Below, in pieces: positions 7,089-14,150 of a stretch of 17,890 nt of DNA. The stretch is from Acidimicrobiales bacterium (GTDB lineage Bacteria > Actinomycetota > Acidimicrobiia > Acidimicrobiales > JAKAVM01). Within the stretch, counting starts at the first letter, position 1; each line of letters opens with the position of its first letter. The DNA is taken from contig DAIDIS010000079.1 of the NCBI GenBank assembly GCA_027451785.1, positions 1 through 17,890 of the forward strand, read 5' to 3'. The notes below the pieces were generated by a model that did no database searches, was not told where the DNA came from, and saw only the letters and a program-made list of their open reading frames with translations. A program made the position numbers and the translations under genes.

Positions 7089-8728
7089 TGCGGTGCTACC
7101 GAAACCGTGCTGCCGTTCACGTATACCTTTCGCAGGAAGAGATATCGCGAGTTGGGGTAGCCGACTTGGCCGGGAAGCCAGCCATGGAAGCACATCCAAA
7201 CCTGTCCCGACGTGTCGGTGAAGAAGCCTGGTCCGCCCGGACCGACAAAGGAGGCGGACGAAGCCACAATGGGGCCACCGCCCTGCTTCGCGCATGGTCC
7301 CAATGGACCGCTGCAGACGGCGAGCCCGATGGAGTAGTTGGGGCTGTTCCAGTTGTTAGCCGAATAAAAAAGTAGATACACCCCATTATCGACCAACATT
7401 GCCGGTCCTTCCACCACTCCCCCTTCCCATCCCTCGGTCGGCTGGAGAAGCACGGACGCGCGCCCAACCAGAGACATTCCATCGCCGGAGAGAGGCTGGG
7501 CCACGATCTGGTTCGGGAGCTGGACCGGTGGGGCATTCGGCTGGGAAGGATCAGCGACACTGCCACCTTCGTTCTTCCAGACCAGGTAGGGAGCGCCGTC
7601 GGCGCCTACGTACGCGTAAGGGTCTATGGAGCCCGCCGCCGAATCCTGGCACACCAGGGGCGACTGGGAACCGTCGACATAAGGGCCCTGGGGCACCCCG
7701 GACACGGCGACTGAGATGCAATGAGCATGGTTCAGAACCGATGTCGTCGAGTAATAGAGCAGATACCGACCGCCAAGCCGCAAAACGGAGGGGGCCCAAG
7801 TCGATCCCTTCAATGACCAGGATGGCAACGACGAGAGAGCGTCTCCCAGCGGCGTCCAATTTGAAAGATCGCCCGACTCGGCTACCTGTATGTTGCTACC
7901 CGTGGAGTTGGTGGCGAATCCGAAGTACTGGGAGCCGACCCGCATGGCATAGGGGTCGGCAAAATCAAAAGGGTACGCTGGACCTCCTGGACCCGAGCTG
8001 CTAATTCCCGCCTCTGACTGAGCGACTTTGCACGAAGGAGCAACGGACTGCAAAGTAGTAACAGCACCTGCGTTGTCCTGCGCGGTTATCTGGTTCAGCG
8101 ACTTCTCGACCCCCAAAAGGCAGGACGAGAGTGATCCTATGGTGCTTTTCTCCATATTTGATATTGCGCTGGTACCTGCAAGTTGGCTCGATACTTTGGC
8201 CAGGTTCGTGCTGGTTGAGCTTAATTCGTTCTGAAGATCGGAGTTCTGGTCCCGAAATGCTCCAAGCAGCTTAAGTTCCTGTTCAAGCTGGCCCTTCAGC
8301 TTGCCAATGTGAACGGTCTGAAGCCCAATTTGGTGTCGGTACGAAGTTATCTTCCATGTAGCAAGGCCGACGGCCGCGGCCACCAGCGCAACGAGCGAAA
8401 TTGCGACAGCTTTCGCTCTGGCCGATCTTCTCCGCTTGCCTGCCGTCTCGGAAAAGGTACCCGGAGCGCTGACCAACCGGCTCCCGGGAGAGCGTGCCGG
8501 ACTCGGGCCGCTATCGCGATTCAGAGATGCCCTTCGTTCACTTAGCCGCCTGTCCCCGGCGATTCGCCCCCTGTCCCCGGGGCTCGTGGAAACGCTGGTC
8601 GACCTTCGGGCCGATGCGGTTCCCGGAGATTTGACGACCCTACGAGTGGTTGTGTTTGCCCTCGTACGCGAAGGAGGGCTCCCACCTTGATCTTGGACTA
8701 TGCGTTCTTGCCCTGCCGCACCTGGCAC
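7085..8728 (-). CDS. Membrane-anchored GH43-family glycoside hydrolase with basic cytoplasmic tail
   Basis: The start is GTG 8728, chosen for GGGAGG at 8734-8739 five bases upstream; the product is 547 residues. Residues 1-105 are Arg/Ser/Thr-rich and presumably cytoplasmic, and 106-125 form a membrane segment. About 130-190 looks like a coiled coil (LKGQLEQELKLLGAFRDQ), and from about 250 a five-bladed propeller of the GH43 type begins. The three expected acidic residues are visible: Asp258 in ADPYAM (base), Asp369 in SIDPYAY, and Glu440 in VVEGPAM (acid). Activity on arabinose- or xylose-containing glycans is therefore expected; the true substrate is unknown, and a wall or exopolysaccharide glycan is possible. 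Its TGA overlaps the pseudokinase start as GTGA, so the two are made together. The Ser/Thr-rich tail is a plausible PknB target, which is inference. Confidence 0.8.
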   Translation of the reverse strand: MPGAAGQERIVQDQGGSPPSRTRANTTTRRVVKSPGTASARRSTSVSTSPGDRGRIAGDRRLSERRASLNRDSGPSPARSPGSRLVSAPGTFSETAGKRRRSARAKAVAISLVALVAAAVGLATWKITSYRHQIGLQTVHIGKLKGQLEQELKLLGAFRDQNSDLQNELSSTSTNLAKVSSQLAGTSAISNMEKSTIGSLSSCLLGVEKSLNQITAQDNAGAVTTLQSVAPSCKVAQSEAGISSSGPGGPAYPFDFADPYAMRVGSQYFGFATNSTGSNIQVAESGDLSNWTPLGDALSSLPSWSLKGSTWAPSVLRLGGRYLLYYSTTSVLNHAHCISVAVSGVPQGPYVDGSQSPLVCQDSAAGSIDPYAYVGADGAPYLVWKNEGGSVADPSQPNAPPVQLPNQIVAQPLSGDGMSLVGRASVLLQPTEGWEGGVVEGPAMLVDNGVYLLFYSANNWNSPNYSIGLAVCSGPLGPCAKQGGGPIVASSASFVGPGGPGFFTDTSGQVWMCFHGWLPGQVGYPNSRYLFLRKVYVNGSTVSVAPQ

Positions 8729-8806
8729 TTCCGCCTCCCATTGCTATCTACCTGGCCTCTGCCGATAGCCCGGATAACCGGTAAGGCTACTAGATGGTGG
8801 CGGGCC

Positions 8807-8837
8807 GGATAGTTGGCGCCGGGCAGGATAATTGGCG
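8807..8837. repeat. Imperfect 12-base direct repeat upstream of GH43 gene
   Basis: GGATAGTTGGCG (8807-8818) and GGATAATTGGCG (8826-8837) differ at one base and are spaced 19 bases apart. They lie 79-110 bases upstream of the GH43 start, so they could be regulator sites for the GH43/pseudokinase unit. Function is unproven. Confidence 0.5.
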
Positions 8838-8851
8838 GTGCGCCGGATCAA

Positions 8852-8868
8852 CGAAGGTGCGCCCTTCG
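8852..8868 (-). terminator. Weak terminator-like hairpin after bluB
   Basis: CGAAGG (8852-8857) pairs with CCTTCG (8863-8868) around a five-base loop, just past the bluB stop on the minus strand. It has no T-run. It overlaps a tandem nine-base repeat, GCGCCCTTC twice at 8859-8876, so the hairpin may be a by-product of that repeat. Confidence 0.3.
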
Positions 8869-8874
8869 CGCCCT

Positions 8875-9546
8875 TCACCAACGATTGAGATGCAAAAGCT
8901 CGTCGAGGGGCCGCCTCGTCCTCCAATTGTGGCGCTCCAAATCCGGAACCGTCTCCAAGTGGCTCACAGGCCCGACGCATAGCCATGCTACGGGCCTTAT
9001 CCCGGCAGGGATAGACAGCAACTCCGAGAGAAACGGCTCGCGGTAGAAAGACACCCAGCCGACGCCCAGATCCTCTGCGCACGCAGCAAGCCACAAATTC
9101 TGAATCGCAAGGCAGACGGAATAGAGGCCCGCGTCCTCGATACTGTTGCGACCCAGCACTGCCGGCGCACCTCGCTGCTTGTCATAAGTCACGACAACCG
9201 AGACCGAAGCCTCCATGATCCCGTCGATCTTGATGTTTGCGAAAGTCTCGGCCCGCTCGCCTTCCAACTTCTCAGCAAAAAGCTCCCTCTCGCTTTGCAC
9301 GTGCTCAAAGAACTCCCGCCGGACCGAAACGTCATCCACCACGATGAAGTCCCAAGGCTGGGTCAGTCCCACGCTCGGGGCTGCATGAGCCGCCAGCAGC
9401 ACGCGACGCATCACTTCGGGGTCGATCGGCGCTCCCGTAAACTGTGCACGGACGTCGCGGCGCCTGTAGATCGTCTCGTACAGACCAGGGTCAGCAGATG
9501 GAAACCTTGGCTCTTCTTCATGGTCACTTACGGCGTCGATTACCAC
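8875..9546 (-). CDS. bluB: 5,6-dimethylbenzimidazole synthase BluB
   Basis: The 223-residue product is a nitroreductase-fold flavoprotein. BluB enzymes use reduced FMN and O2 to break FMN itself into 5,6-dimethylbenzimidazole, the lower ligand of cobalamin. BluB-typical segments are easy to see: YRRRDVRAQFTG (28-39), HAAPSVGLTQPWDFIVV (54-70), RGAPAVLGR (126-134), LYSVCLAIQNLWLAACAEDLGVGWVSFY (142-169) and PVAWLCVGPV (184-193). Length matches the family. The GTG start at 9546 has no strong ribosome site, so a slightly different start is possible. It stands alone: no other cobalamin gene is nearby. It is divergent from the thiolase gene and 146 bases before the GH43 start. Need for O2 fits an aerobic host. 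Confidence 0.88.
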   Translation of the reverse strand: MVIDAVSDHEEEPRFPSADPGLYETIYRRRDVRAQFTGAPIDPEVMRRVLLAAHAAPSVGLTQPWDFIVVDDVSVRREFFEHVQSERELFAEKLEGERAETFANIKIDGIMEASVSVVVTYDKQRGAPAVLGRNSIEDAGLYSVCLAIQNLWLAACAEDLGVGWVSFYREPFLSELLSIPAGIRPVAWLCVGPVSHLETVPDLERHNWRTRRPLDELLHLNRW

Positions 9547-9716
9547 CTACACATACTGGCACTAATCATGTACTGGCAACCCATGGCGAAAAACTTGACC
9601 GGATGGTCTAGTCTTGGGAATGAACGTCAGCCTCTGGCGTTTGTTTATCAGTGGTTTTACGTTTGAATGGACCCATTCGTCCGCAAATGTCGGGCTGAAG
9701 GGGAAGGAGAGTGACC
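9547..9716. promoter_or_regulatory. Divergent promoter region of bluB and thiolase
   Basis: The 170 bases between the two divergent starts must hold promoters for both. TACTGGCA occurs twice, at 9554-9561 and 9571-9578, near the bluB side. TTGACC at 9595-9600 could be a -35 element for the thiolase, but no good -10 follows at normal spacing. AAGGAG at 9704-9709 is the thiolase ribosome site. Confidence 0.45.
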
Positions 9717-10895
9717 ATGGCAACCGCAGTGATCGTCGATGCGATCCGTACTCCGGGAGGCAAGCGCAACGGGAAGCTATCGGGTTGGCACCCGGTGGAT
9801 CTTTCGGCGCTGACGCTAAAGACCTTGGTGCAGCGCTCCCTTCTGGAACCCGAGTTGGTAGACGATGTAGTGATGGGTTGCGTAATGCAGGTGGGCGAGC
9901 AATCGATCAATGTCGCTCGCAACGCCGTCCTGGCCGCTGAGTTCCCCGAGTCAGTGCCGGCGACCACGGTTGATCGCCAGTGCGGATCATCACAGCAAGC
10001 CATTCATTTCGCTGCTCAGGGAATCATGGCTGGGGCATACGACATTGCCATTGCGGCTGGAGTCGAGTGTATGACCAGGGTACCGATGGGCTCGTCAGTA
10101 GTACCGGGCATGGGTTTCCCATTTCCAGCTTCGCTTATGAAGCGGTATGAGGAAGAAGGGGGTCTGGTCGCTCAGGGAATCTCCGCCGAGATGATCGCGG
10201 ACAAATGGGACCTTTCCAGGGAGGATCTCGACAGCTTCGCCGCCCGAAGCCAACAAAAGGCCGCCCGGGCAACCGCAGAGGGAAGGTTTCAATCAGAGTT
10301 GGTCCCAGTTGAGGTCATCGGTCCCGACGGGGAGTTCGACGGCGAGTGGTTGGAGTCAGACGAGGGTATCCGCCCGGACACTACAGCCGAGATCCTTGCC
10401 AAGCTGAAGCCTTCATTCCGAGAGGACGGCAAGGTCACCGCCGGCAACTCGTCCCAGATCACCGATGGCGCCTCTGCCGTTCTGATAATGAGTGAAGAGA
10501 AGGCAAACGAGCTGGATCTCACTCCTAGGGCTCGATTCGTCGAATTCGCTCTTGCGGGTGTCGACCCCGTGACCATGCTTACCGGGCCGATTCCCGCCAC
10601 GCAGAAGGTTCTGGCCAAGGCAAAGATGTCGATTGAGGATATTGACCTGGTAGAGATCAACGAGGCCTTCGCCTCCGTCGTGCTGGCCTGGGAGAAGGAG
10701 ATTCACCCGGACATGGCGAAGGTCAACGTTAATGGTGGGGCGATTGCCCTGGGACACCCACTGGGAGCGTCCGGTACCAAGCTCATGGCTACTTTGCTCA
10801 ACGAGCTGGAACGCACGGGAGGCCGCTATGGGCTGCTTACGATGTGCGAAGGCGGTGGCTTAGCCAACGCCACAATTATCGAGCGGCTGGGATAG
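9717..10895 (+). CDS. Thiolase family protein (acetyl-CoA / 3-ketoacyl-CoA acyltransferase)
   Basis: The ATG at 9717 is preferred over GTG 9711 because AAGGAG (9704-9709) is then seven bases away; the product is 392 residues, the usual thiolase length. Conserved parts appear in order. The N-terminal AVIVDAIRTPGGK is followed by nucleophile Cys89 in DRQCGSS. NEAFA comes next at 315-319, then His347 in GHPLGASG and the second catalytic Cys377 in CEGGG. The enzyme should cleave 3-ketoacyl-CoA or condense two acyl-CoA in the cytoplasm. Sequence style fits the long-chain or steroid 3-ketoacyl-CoA thiolases of actinobacteria as well as acetoacetyl-CoA thiolase, so substrate is open. It appears monocistronic, with bluB divergent upstream and crgA convergent downstream. 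Confidence 0.92.
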   Translation: MATAVIVDAIRTPGGKRNGKLSGWHPVDLSALTLKTLVQRSLLEPELVDDVVMGCVMQVGEQSINVARNAVLAAEFPESVPATTVDRQCGSSQQAIHFAAQGIMAGAYDIAIAAGVECMTRVPMGSSVVPGMGFPFPASLMKRYEEEGGLVAQGISAEMIADKWDLSREDLDSFAARSQQKAARATAEGRFQSELVPVEVIGPDGEFDGEWLESDEGIRPDTTAEILAKLKPSFREDGKVTAGNSSQITDGASAVLIMSEEKANELDLTPRARFVEFALAGVDPVTMLTGPIPATQKVLAKAKMSIEDIDLVEINEAFASVVLAWEKEIHPDMAKVNVNGGAIALGHPLGASGTKLMATLLNELERTGGRYGLLTMCEGGGLANATIIERLG

Positions 10896-10910
10896 CACTT
10901 AGAACCTATA

Positions 10911-10957
10911 GCGAGCGGCTGGTACTTGGCTCTTTGGTGCCGGGTATGGGCGCTCGC
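10911..10957. terminator. Candidate bidirectional terminator between thiolase and crgA
   Basis: GCGAGCG (10911-10917) pairs with CGCTCGC (10951-10957). The sequence between contains a further seven-pair stem, with wobbles, formed by CTGGTAC and GTGCCGG. It sits in the 70-base gap between convergent genes. No T-run is present, so this is a structural guess. Confidence 0.4.
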
Positions 10958-10965
10958 CTAAAGCC

Positions 10966-11262
10966 TCAGCGCCACCTGGTAGCGAACCCGATGGCCACGA
11001 GGATGAAGGCCAGTCCTATCAGCATCGATCCGGTCGTCGTGCCATAGGGAAGCACGCTTATGTAGTTCAATATGATCGTCAAAACCCCCAGACCCAGGCA
11101 TACGAGCATGGCAATAGGGACGAACTTGGACGACCTCTTGAACGACCTTGGAGTGGGGGCGGTATAACGGACTGCAAGCTTTGCGCGTTCGGTGGTACGG
11201 CTTCCGCCGGTTGCCTTCTGGCGAGCGCTGTCCTTCTTCGGGGTTGGGCCCTTGGAACTCAT
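10966..11262 (-). CDS. crgA: Cell division protein CrgA
   Basis: CrgA is a small actinobacterial membrane protein of the divisome; in Mycobacterium it contacts FtsZ, FtsQ, FtsI and PbpA-type proteins. The ATG at 11262 gives 98 residues, close to family size, and drops an upstream extension. Residues 1-45 are basic and cytoplasmic (MSSKGPTPKKDSARQK). Two membrane helices follow, about 47-70 and 78-95, joined by a short loop, and the protein ends in FATRWR. AAGGG lies just two bases upstream of the ATG, so initiation may be inefficient. It is divergent from trpG, as in the M. tuberculosis crgA-trpG-pknB locus, which strengthens the call. Confidence 0.88.
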   Translation of the reverse strand: MSSKGPTPKKDSARQKATGGSRTTERAKLAVRYTAPTPRSFKRSSKFVPIAMLVCLGLGVLTIILNYISVLPYGTTTGSMLIGLAFILVAIGFATRWR

Positions 11263-11285
11263 AACCCTTGAAGAATAGCTTTTCC

Positions 11286-11352
11286 GCCCGGAAACTGCAC
11301 TAGGCGGCTGGACGGAATATTTGCCGGTACCGCTGCCCGGAAACTGCACTAG
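11286..11352. repeat. Exact 18-base direct repeat in the crgA-trpG gap
   Basis: GCCCGGAAACTGCACTAG occurs at 11286-11303 and 11335-11352, starts 49 bases apart. One copy lies about 24 bases upstream of the crgA start; the other ends ten bases upstream of the trpG ATG. The placement suggests paired operator sites acting on both genes, or a recent duplication. No regulator is identified. Confidence 0.7.
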
Positions 11353-11362
11353 CGTTGTAGAG

Positions 11363-12034
11363 ATGGCTCAGGCTGGAAACAACCGCGTCTTGGTTGTCGA
11401 TAACTACGACTCGTTCGTCTTTAACCTTGTGCAATACATTGGCGAGTTGGGGGCCGAACCGGTTGTTGTCCGCCACGACGAAATCACCATCGACGAGGCA
11501 GTCACCATCGAGCCCGCTTGCGTACTTATATCGCCAGGTCCCGGACGGCCGGAGGACGCGGGCATAAGTATCGATATCATTCTGAAGTTCGGCTCGGCTG
11601 GAGTCCCCGTCCTTGGGGTTTGCCTTGGCCATCAGTGCATCGGCCAGGTTTTTGGCGGGAAGATCGTACGCGCAGAAAAGGTAATGCACGGCAAGACCTC
11701 ATTGATTCGCCATGACGGTAAGGGAGTTTTCGGCGAGGTCTCCAACCCATTCGAGGCGACTCGCTATCACTCCTTAATTGTCGAACGAAGCTCCGTACCC
11801 GAGTCCCTACAAATATCGGCGGAAACGTATGACGGCGTCGTGATGGGCTTGAGACATAAGGAGCTGCCCATTGAAGGCGTGCAGTTTCATCCCGAGTCCG
11901 TGCTCACCCGGCATGGGCACCAGATGATCCGGAATTTCCTTCTCATGGGAGGAATTGCTGCCAAAGACGTCCCCGACAAAGAGATAGCCAAGGCGCCATC
12001 ATTCAGGGAAGCTCAAGGGGAACGGGTCTACTGA
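11363..12034 (+). CDS. trpG: Anthranilate / aminodeoxychorismate synthase glutamine amidotransferase subunit
   Basis: This is the class I glutamine amidotransferase that supplies ammonia to the TrpE or PabB partner for tryptophan or folate synthesis. From ATG 11363 it has 223 residues. VLVVDNYDSFVFNLVQYIGELG opens the domain, LISPGPGRPEDAG (55-67) forms the oxyanion region, nucleophile Cys87 sits in GVCLGHQ, and His176/Glu178 in QFHPES complete the triad. A TTG at 11321 would add 14 residues but would include the upstream direct repeat, so it is less likely. No trpE or pabB is nearby; the same orphan position next to pknB is seen in mycobacteria, where the gene is annotated trpG. A dual TrpG/PabA role is possible. 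Its stop overlaps the pknB stop on the other strand. Confidence 0.9.
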   Translation: MAQAGNNRVLVVDNYDSFVFNLVQYIGELGAEPVVVRHDEITIDEAVTIEPACVLISPGPGRPEDAGISIDIILKFGSAGVPVLGVCLGHQCIGQVFGGKIVRAEKVMHGKTSLIRHDGKGVFGEVSNPFEATRYHSLIVERSSVPESLQISAETYDGVVMGLRHKELPIEGVQFHPESVLTRHGHQMIRNFLLMGGIAAKDVPDKEIAKAPSFREAQGERVY

Positions 12035-13977
12035 GTAGTGGAGGTGGTCGACGAAGGCGTGCCTGCGGGCAGAGAGGTCGTAGTTGTAGCACCCGAGTAG
12101 ACACCGACTGTCACAGTAACGGTTGAGCCCGATTGAGCTTGGGAGTTCTGGTTCGGGCTTTGGGACTGAACGATGTTGTTCTCTCCCGGCATGGCAACTG
12201 GAATCGTCGCGTAAGCCACGATAAACCCTGCGTTCTGCAGCGCAGTAGTCGCCGCCCCTCTCGTCATTCCCGTAACGTTCGGAACCGTCTGGCCTGGTGG
12301 CCCTGATGAAACAACAATGGTGACCGGTTGGCTCGGACTGATGCTTGTTCCTCCCGGAGGATCCGTCTTGATCACGTTGCCGGTGGGAACACTGGTGGAT
12401 GGCTGAGTAACCGTGGTGATGTTGAGGCGTGCCTGACCAAGCGCGTTAGCAGCATCGGCCTGGCTCATGCCCGCCACGTCCGGAATGGTTATGGGTGCAG
12501 GGCCAGACGATACCGTTAGGGTGACGGGTTGGCCGAAGACGGCTTTACCTTGAGGTGGATCCTGCTGGATTACCGTACCCGACGGGCTATTGCTTGCCTT
12601 GTAGGGCGTCGAGATCTGAGTAAAGCCCATTGAGCTGAGCTGAGTGATGGCATCGCTCAGCTGCATGCCCACGACTTGCGGCATGTCTACGGGGCCGGAC
12701 GAGACCGAAAGCGCGATTGTGGCACCCTTGGGCTGCATTGTCTTCGGCCCGGGACTCTCGCCCAGGACGGTCCCCTTGGATTGCGTGCTTAGTTCCACCT
12801 TCGAGGTGGACTTGAAGCCGGCGCCCTTCAAAATCGACGTAGCGACCTGAACCTGCCTTCCGACAACGTTGGGAACGCTGACCTTGGAATTGGCGTTGGT
12901 TATCTGCTTACCAACCAGATAACCCCCTATTCCCAGCGCTAGGACCACCAGAATTATGGCGACAGTCCACCAAGCCCGCGCGCTTTTCGGAGGCTCGTGG
13001 TCTTCCTTGTTGAATTGGGCACGTTGAACCGGAACCGCCCTCGTCCGGTCGTTCACGGCCGAGACTATTGTCGTCGGATCCGTGGTCTCCATCGCCACAG
13101 CGACAGGATCATAAGGCGGCGCCTGCACTTGCCCGCCCTGGATATAGCGCATGAGGTCTTCGCGCAGCTCTCTGGCAGATGAGTAGCGCTCGTCCAGCGA
13201 TTTCGCCATCGCCTTCATAATGATTCGCTCGAACTCCTCGGGAACCGCTGGATTGATGTCCGTGGGAGCCGCCGGGCTTTCGCGCACGTGCTTGGTTGCA
13301 ATGGCAATGGGGTTGCTGCCCGAGAACGGCGGCTGCCCAGTAACCATCTCGTACATAACCACGCCCAGCGAGTAAATATCGCTGCGGGCATCCGCTCCCT
13401 CACCTTGAGCCTGTTCCGGCGAAAAATACGTCGCAGTCCCCATAACCGTTCCCGTCTGGGTGAGGCTCTGGTCGGAGTTGGCAGCCCTTGCGATCCCGAA
13501 GTCGGTAACCTTCGCTTCGCCGTCGGACGTGATGATCACGTTTCCCGGCTTGACGTCCCGATGTATCACCCCGTGGTCGTGAGCGTAGGAGAGACCGGCT
13601 GCGATATCGGCGCTGATCTTCGCCGCCTGAAGTCCCGTCAAGAATCCCCTGGACTTGATATACCTTGACAGTGGCTCACCATCCACATACTCCATGACCA
13701 TGAAGTAGGTGGGTACCGTCTCGGTTTCCGACTCCCCCCAGTCGAAGATGGAGACGATGTTGTGGTGAGTCAGGTTCGCAGCGGCTTGCGCCTCCTGGCG
13801 GAACCTCCTTACGAAGGAAAGGTCGGTGGACAACTCAGGGAAAAGGACCTTTAGTGCAACCGAGCGATTCAGCTTGAGGTCCTTAGCTAGGTAGACCTCT
13901 GCCATACCTCCCCGCGCGATCTGCCTTACAAACTCATAGCGTCCGTTATAAACATGCGAGGTGGACATTGGAGTCAT
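12028..13977 (-). CDS. pknB: Receptor Ser/Thr protein kinase PknB with four PASTA domains
   Basis: PknB phosphorylates proteins of wall synthesis and division and senses muropeptide or lipid II through its exterior repeats. All catalytic parts are present in this 649-residue protein: glycine loop ARGGMAEV (21-28), Lys43, Glu62, HRD with Asp141, and DFG with Asp159. The activation loop carries Thr173 and Thr175, which match the autophosphorylated pair of M. tuberculosis PknB. A linker (about 280-335), one membrane helix (337-357) and four PASTA units (about 366-427, 430-492, 495-558, 563-628) follow. A short Ser/Thr tail ends the protein. The start is ATG 13977, overlapping a small upstream frame as ATGA; ATG 13968 is an alternative. 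It is last in the fhaA-pstP-pbpA operon and converges on trpG. Confidence 0.95.
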   Translation of the reverse strand: MTPMSTSHVYNGRYEFVRQIARGGMAEVYLAKDLKLNRSVALKVLFPELSTDLSFVRRFRQEAQAAANLTHHNIVSIFDWGESETETVPTYFMVMEYVDGEPLSRYIKSRGFLTGLQAAKISADIAAGLSYAHDHGVIHRDVKPGNVIITSDGEAKVTDFGIARAANSDQSLTQTGTVMGTATYFSPEQAQGEGADARSDIYSLGVVMYEMVTGQPPFSGSNPIAIATKHVRESPAAPTDINPAVPEEFERIIMKAMAKSLDERYSSARELREDLMRYIQGGQVQAPPYDPVAVAMETTDPTTIVSAVNDRTRAVPVQRAQFNKEDHEPPKSARAWWTVAIILVVLALGIGGYLVGKQITNANSKVSVPNVVGRQVQVATSILKGAGFKSTSKVELSTQSKGTVLGESPGPKTMQPKGATIALSVSSGPVDMPQVVGMQLSDAITQLSSMGFTQISTPYKASNSPSGTVIQQDPPQGKAVFGQPVTLTVSSGPAPITIPDVAGMSQADAANALGQARLNITTVTQPSTSVPTGNVIKTDPPGGTSISPSQPVTIVVSSGPPGQTVPNVTGMTRGAATTALQNAGFIVAYATIPVAMPGENNIVQSQSPNQNSQAQSGSTVTVTVGVYSGATTTTSLPAGTPSSTTSTTQ

Positions 13978-14138
13978 CTACCTAAAACCTTATTCCCTGG
14001 GGCAAGCATCCCTGCGTCACCTTGCACTCGGCGATTCAAATCATGGGTCTGCGCCGACCATCCGCCCTGTCCATCCCGCCTACGAAGGTTAGCCTCCATC
14101 ACGCCTCCATCACGAAACCACCTGCTAATCGCCATCAT
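13974..14138 (-). CDS. Candidate 54-residue small protein between pbpA and pknB
   Basis: A short frame starts at ATG 14138, six bases after GAGGAA (14145-14150), which itself overlaps the pbpA stop codon. It ends with a TGA that overlaps the pknB ATG as ATGA (13974-13977). Both the strong ribosome site and the coupling are what a real operon member would show. The product is basic and polar (MMAISRWFRDGGVMEANLRR, then Gln/Gly/Arg-rich), with no membrane helix or known domain. An exact 11-base tandem duplication lies inside at 14092-14113, and each unit carries GGAGG, so an internal start at Met14 is conceivable. It could instead be a leader that only delivers ribosomes to pknB. Not recognised. 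Confidence 0.45.
   Translation of the reverse strand: MMAISRWFRDGGVMEANLRRRDGQGGWSAQTHDLNRRVQGDAGMLAPGNKVLGR
14092..14113. repeat. 11-base perfect tandem duplication
   Basis: GCCTCCATCAC is repeated twice in tandem at 14092-14102 and 14103-14113. On the minus strand each unit reads GTGATGGAGGC, which contains both a start-like GTG/ATG and a GGAGG ribosome-site core. A one-unit change would shift the small frame that overlaps it. Confidence 0.75.
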
Positions 14139-14144
14139 CAATAA

Positions 14145-14150
14145 TTCCTC
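14145..14150 (-). promoter_or_regulatory. Strong ribosome site overlapping the pbpA stop
   Basis: GAGGAA on the minus strand spans the last two bases of the pbpA TGA and the following four. It lies six bases upstream of ATG 14138, so it is correctly spaced to start the small frame before pknB and is the best ribosome site in this part of the operon. Confidence 0.6.

Noticed and set aside
7089..7295. 69-codon upstream extension of the pseudokinase frame
   Set aside because: It runs inside the GH43 C-terminal coding region, is Arg/Leu-rich without any kinase homology, and the GTG at 7088 with the GTGA overlap is the natural start.
9595..9623. TTGACC as a -35 box for the thiolase
   Set aside because: No acceptable -10 hexamer lies 16-18 bases downstream, so the promoter is not claimed as a separate feature.
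11300..11689. Minus-strand frame of 129 codons opposite trpG
   Set aside because: It covers the catalytic part of trpG in antisense, and its sequence shows no domain of its own.
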